A stretch of 64,000 nt of DNA, from contig NC_044302.2 of assembly GCF_004027225.2 (NCBI RefSeq), forward strand, positions 76,199,253 through 76,263,252. The letters are read 5' to 3'. This document shows positions 59,563 through 64,000 of this stretch, piece after piece. The notes beneath the pieces were generated by a model. It did not search any database. It was not told the DNA's origin and saw nothing but the letters and a program-made list of their open reading frames with translations. The number at the start of each line of letters is the position of its first letter. Position 1 is the stretch's first letter. The DNA is from Strigops habroptila (taxonomy: Eukaryota > Chordata > Aves > Psittaciformes > Psittacidae). Position numbers and translations under genes: made by a program.

Positions 59563-61550
59563 CAGTCAGAGTATTGGAGTTCTGCTGGATTTAAACAGGC
59601 ATAATAAAGAGGAGATGATACAACTGTCCAGAAACATACTGCATGGGAGCCATCCCAAGGGCAAAGTGGAATGCAACCTGGGAAATGCATGAAATCCAGG
59701 GAAAATGCTGCCTAGCCTGTTCCTTATTTTTGTCTTTTACTCCTTTTATCCGAATGACTGCTCTCTAGCCATCCAAAAAGTATGTTTATTTTGATTAGGG
59801 GGACACAGAAGTCAGTAGGACAAATGGCTGAAGAAGAGCATTGTCTGTTCAGTTGACGGGGATTGGCTGTGTCTCATCCTGTTGCCTGTTCCCTCCCGCA
59901 GTGCGGCAAAGAGGCAGGCTGAGGCAGCCTTGTGTGACTTGGTGAGAGCAGCAGCGCTGTGAGCGGATCTGTGCTTGCTCTCTCTGGGCATGCTCAGGTG
60001 CAGCAGATAATGCAAGGATCTCATGGGGCAGGGCTATGGAGAAAGGGTATTAAAATGGTTCCCTGAGGATGAGGGGAGGTAGCAGCATGGGGGCTTTGGA
60101 TGTGGCAGAAAATGGAATATATGTGTGTAGATAAGCAGCTTAGGCCTGAAGGACCCAAGCTATTTCAGAGAAGAAGCGTTCTCATAAAATATTTAGGAAC
60201 CTTTGTCTTCTAGCAGACATACTGTTTACTGCATCCTTACAGTGCATGGTTCTGTTGCAACAGTCTCATTTTAAATTATCTGATTTAAACTTAAGTCAGT
60301 CTCTTGATTTTATTTCTTTGCTCACTATCAAATAGAAGGACCCTAAGATACCAAATGCATCAATATTAGATTCATTTAAATAGCACCAGGCTGTTTGTGC
60401 TGTTTAAGTAACACAGAAGCTTTCTGGGCAGATCCTTAAGCCCATGACAGGTTGGATTTTGACATATTGATACGAGCTTTGTGGCTCTGTAGGTTTCAAT
60501 AATGGGGACTGTAGTTACCCTCATTTATATCTCTAAGCCTCCCTCCATGTGAGAGGATTATGATTGGAAATGGGAGCCGAGTTATCAGATGGCTGGGTCC
60601 TTTGAGTCATTCCTTCCCATTTGATCATTTGTTGTTAGAAATTAACTACTCTGTCTATTTGCACAGTGCAGTGGTTAAATGTCTAATAAAAGAAAATAAA
60701 TTATCTAAGCTTTTATTGTTAAAGAGCCTGCATACAAATAACCTGTTTGATACTGTTTCTTTACATAAATTTACAAACATTGTATTTGTCATGCTTGGAC
60801 CTTTGAGTTTTCAGATCTACTTGTTAAAGAAAGAAAGTACATAAACATGTCTATTTATACGTATTATGGAGCTCTATTAAAAGAGTAGAGAGAAAGAAGA
60901 GAAACCAAAAGAACTCCAAAAGGTATCACTAGAAAAATGTTACCGTGTCAGTGCAGATAGTAACACAGAATATACTTTATAAAAGCAGCATAAACCCAGT
61001 TTGCTTCCGATGTGATTCTACTACCCAGTACTGGCGGTTGAGGATATCTTTAAACTCTAATAATCAATTTTTATAAGCCCTCTCTATTGCTGGAAAAAAA
61101 AATTGATGGATCTCAACTCGTTGTTTTTTTTTTTTTGTTATTTTCTAATAACACTGTTTGTTTTACCACACACACATTTCCAACAAGTTGAATGGTCAAA
61201 GTTGTCATTGTTTTCCAGAACAATAAAAATGTAAGTGCAGCCACCACATCTCTCTGCAATTAGTTCGTATGGAGTTATGGAAAAGAACAAGGTTATGCAA
61301 CATTAAGAGGGAGCTCCATGATGCTTACACATTCAGTAGCTAACTTATCCGGATATGCAGTTCCTTACGTTTACATTAAATGTTGAACTGGGAGATGGAT
61401 CTTTTCATAATTAAGATATTCCGAACATGTTAATATTCCTGGCTTCTCCTGTCAAGTGTGGAGAACATTGCTGTAATGCTTTTCCTTTGTTACATTGCTA
61501 TATAGAATTGAAGTTTGGGGGCAAATATATTTTCTAAAAATAGTGTTTAA

Positions 61551-62701
61551 TTCATAGAATCATAGAATTGTAGAATCATAGAATAGTAAGGGTTGGAAAG
61601 GACCTTAAGATCATCTAGTTCCAACCCCCCTGCCATGGGCAGGGACACCTCGCACTAAACCATGTGGCCCAAGGCTCTGTCCAACCTGGCCTTGAACACC
61701 ACCAGGGATGGAGCATTCACAACCTCCCTGGGCAACCTATTCCAGTGCTTCACCACCCTCACTGTAAAGAACTTCTTCCTTATATCTAATCTCAACTTCC
61801 CCTGTGTAAGTTTGAAGCCATTACCCCTTGTCCTACCACTACAGTCGCTAAGGAAGAGTCCCTCCCCAGCATCCTTATAGGCTGCCTTCAGGTACTGGAA
61901 GGCTGCTGTGAGGTCTCCACGCAGCCTTCTCTTCTCCAGGCTGAACAGCCCCAACTCTCTCAGTCTGTCTTCATACGGGAGGTGCTCCAGCCCTCTTATC
62001 GTCCTCGTGGCCCTCATCTGGACTCGCTCCAACAGCTCCATGTCCTTTTTCTGTTGAGGACACCAGAACTGTACACAGTACTCCAAGTGTGGTCTCACGA
62101 GAGCAGAGTAGAGGGGCAGGATCACCTCCTTTGACCTGCTGGTCACACTTCTTTTGATGCAGCCCAGGATACGGTTGGCTTTCTGGGCTGCGAGCGCACA
62201 CTGCCAGCTCATGTTAAGCTTCTCGCCAACCAACACCCCCAAGTCCTTCTCTGCAGGGCTGCTCTGAATCTCTTCTCTGCCCAACCTGTAGCTGTGCCTG
62301 AGATTACCCCGACCCAGGTGTAGGACCTTACACTTGGCTTGGTTAAACTTCATAAGGTTGGCATCGGCCCACCTCTCAAGCGTGTCAAGGTCCCTCTGGA
62401 TGGCATCCCTTCCCTCCAGCGTATCAACCGAAACACACAGCTTGGTGTCGTCAGCAAACCTGCTGAAGGCACGCTCAATCCCACTGTCCATGTCACCGAC
62501 AAAGATGTTGAACAGGACTGGTCCCAACACCGATCCCTGAGGGACATGCCTCGTTACTGTTTTCCAACTGGACATCGAGCCATTTACCACAACTCTTTGC
62601 ATGCGGCCATCGAGCCAGTTCTTTATCCACTGGGTGGTCCATCTATCAAATTGTTGTCTCTCCAATTTAGAGACAAGGATGTTGTGTGGGACAGTGTCAA
62701 T
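61551..62701 (-). mobile_element. Young CR1 copy, 5'-truncated (intron 2, antisense to SV2C)
   Basis: The 3' end is at the left, with repeated 'catagaat' units (61553-61590). The element continues to the right through an intact C-terminal ORF2 and RT motifs C and B. It breaks off at motif A around 62700, where a 10-base tandem array begins. It is the longest intact CR1 coding stretch in the window and is of the same subfamily as the copy at 54.4-55.1 kb. Confidence 0.96.
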
Positions 62702-62710
62702 TAGTTTCAA
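61655..62710 (-). pseudogene. CR1 ORF2 reverse transcriptase C-terminal half, frame intact
   Basis: A 351-codon open frame. It starts inside RT motif A ([12 protein letters not shown]), after the catalytic Asp of that motif. It contains motif B ([15 protein letters not shown], about residues 59-73) and motif C (FADDTKL, about 87-93). The CR1 C-terminal region follows, with [10 protein letters not shown] and RLPREVV. An upstream stop and the lack of an ATG at the beginning show that the start is only the truncation point. No frameshift or stop has accumulated, which fits a recent insertion. Without the endonuclease and full RT it cannot move by itself. Confidence 0.92.
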
Positions 62711-62731
62711 TCAGTGTCAATCAGTGTCAGT
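62692..62731 (+). repeat. Four-unit decamer array at CR1 5' junction
   Basis: Four 10-base units (CAGTGTCAAT, TAGTTTCAAT, CAGTGTCAAT, CAGTGTCAGT). The first overlaps the CR1 sequence itself (the reverse of ATTGACACTG). The others lie in the flank. Confidence 0.9.
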
Positions 62732-64000
62732 TATGGTAAGTACTGTGGAGATATATGGATATCTGGGCATGAAAAGTGTTGACACTAAGCAGCCATGAGG
62801 CTGCCATGGGGATTTGTAGCCACCTGTTAAGGTCTGACCCTGAGCATTAAGGATTTCTCTATCATTAGACTTCTTATGATACTGTCCTGAGATATATTGG
62901 AATGATTCCATCAGTGTCTAACTGAAATTCAGTAAGCTGTTAAATACCACATAGATATGTGTGTATATGTAAATGATGCTTCCTGACAAAATTAAGGAAA
63001 TGACTCTGGAAGGCCTGGGTGTGCAAGCTATGTATTCTCAAGCCTAAAATAGAGAAATTGTAATGGATGTCCCTGTATCTTCCTTTTCTAATAATGTGTC
63101 ACTAGACTCTGTGCTATATTAACAAACAAGTAATTCTATGCTGGAAAAGATTAGCAAACAGAAGCAGGAAAGAACAGAGATAAGCAGTTTCTTTCCGAAT
63201 GTGTATCAGAGGCATTGCAACTCGTGGCGGTTTTGTCAATAATTTCACAAAAATTATGTTACTTGCCCTTTGCTAATAGAAACATATCATAGGCTGCAAT
63301 TTGTCAGTATATTGATGTACTTTTTGCTTATAACAGATGTAGATATATAACCTTTGCAGACAGCATAACCTTCATTCCAGTGATACAAAATATCCACAAT
63401 GACAGTAATGCTTAGTGAAACAACTTTTATTCTATCATAACTAGGCCCTCACAGCCATTCATTTCAATTATTTTGCCATTGTGATTTCGCATCATAATTA
63501 CATCCTAGCTGGGGTCTTGCAGACAGGCATAATTTTTTTTTTCATAATTATAATTCCATAATCTGGAGGGCCTTAATGTTGTTAGAATACCGAAGTCGTG
63601 GGACCAGTGCTAGGAGTTATAGGCTGGAACTGGTATACATACACAATACTTATTTTCCAGGCAGTTTTCTAAACTGTTAGGAAACACACTAGCAACATGT
63701 TAATTTGTCATTGAAAAGCACTTGTTGACTCAATTGTAAAAACTCATTTCTCATATACCATGCCATGATAGTTTACTAGCAACTTGAGCTAATTAAAAAC
63801 GTGATAATATTCAGAGAGCCTACCTGCTGCCTTTTTTTTTTTTAATTTAATGACAATTTCCTTGTAAAAGATATTCTTAGTTGATGAGCCATACATACTG
63901 TTTCTTCCATCTAAAAAACTCAAGTATCATGGTAAATCACTGGTCTGATAATGCAGTTATTGTGAATGTGAATAGCAAGAAACAGCTTACTTAGGAAATC

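Larger units (their letters stand above)
59148..64000 (+). other. SV2C: SV2C intron 2 (partial)
   Basis: It starts at the donor GTGAGTAA at 59148. No further SV2C exon is visible before the window ends. The next should begin by completing the Gly codon and continue into membrane segment 2. The intron contains an A-rich tract, a possible cryptic exon at 59902-59941 and a young CR1 copy in reverse orientation. From 62.73 kb to the end I see only AT-rich sequence. Confidence 0.85.

Noticed and set aside
62339-62704. 121-codon frame on the + strand opposite the CR1 ORF2
   Set aside because: It is an antisense shadow of the intact CR1 reverse transcriptase frame.

Overview
This window looks like bird nuclear DNA. 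It is AT-rich and gene-poor. It carries about a dozen CR1 non-LTR retrotransposon copies, with 3' ends built on the ATTCTATG unit, and one solo endogenous-retrovirus LTR of a type I recall from neoavian genomes. The only host protein-coding gene I can support is SV2C (synaptic vesicle glycoprotein 2C), on the + strand. In chicken this gene lies, as far as I recall, on the Z chromosome, so Z linkage is a reasonable inference.

Layout. From 1 to about 31.1 kb the window is intergenic sequence upstream of SV2C, filled with CR1 copies of different ages: about 1.4-2.1, 4.3-4.5, 4.65-5.87, 11.15, 13.0-14.2, 19.1-22.0 and 30.7 kb. The 19.1-22.0 kb copy keeps a GC-rich 5' region, decayed ORF1 with the esterase-like block, the start of ORF2 and the 3' end, but has lost most of the reverse transcriptase. 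A CpG-rich promoter lies at about 31.15-31.87 kb. It contains a probable non-coding exon 1 ending at a splice donor at 31611/31612.

Intron 1 runs about 27 kb, from 31612 to 58432. It contains old CR1 fragments (37.7, 41.8 and 47.2 kb), the solo LTR (48.07-49.25 kb) and a young CR1 3' end (54.4-55.1 kb). Exon 2 (58433-59147) holds the rest of the 5'UTR, with two overlapping micro-uORFs, the start codon and the first 193 codons of SV2C. It ends at a phase-1 donor after the first membrane segment. The rest of the window is intron 2, with a second young CR1 copy in reverse orientation at 61.55-62.70 kb.

Most notable: the two young CR1 copies are about 98% alike by eye over about 700 bases. They lie in opposite orientation 3.4 kb before and 2.4 kb after exon 2. 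In SV2C pre-mRNA they could pair and loop out that exon, which suggests exon-2 circular RNA, exon skipping or RNA editing as testable outcomes. Other points are a 9-unit, ~47-bp array inside the LTR, a decamer array at a CR1 5' junction, two exact tandem duplications, a possible cryptic exon in intron 2, and repeated AAACC/GGTTT tracts. I found no rRNA, tRNA, CRISPR or bacterial features.
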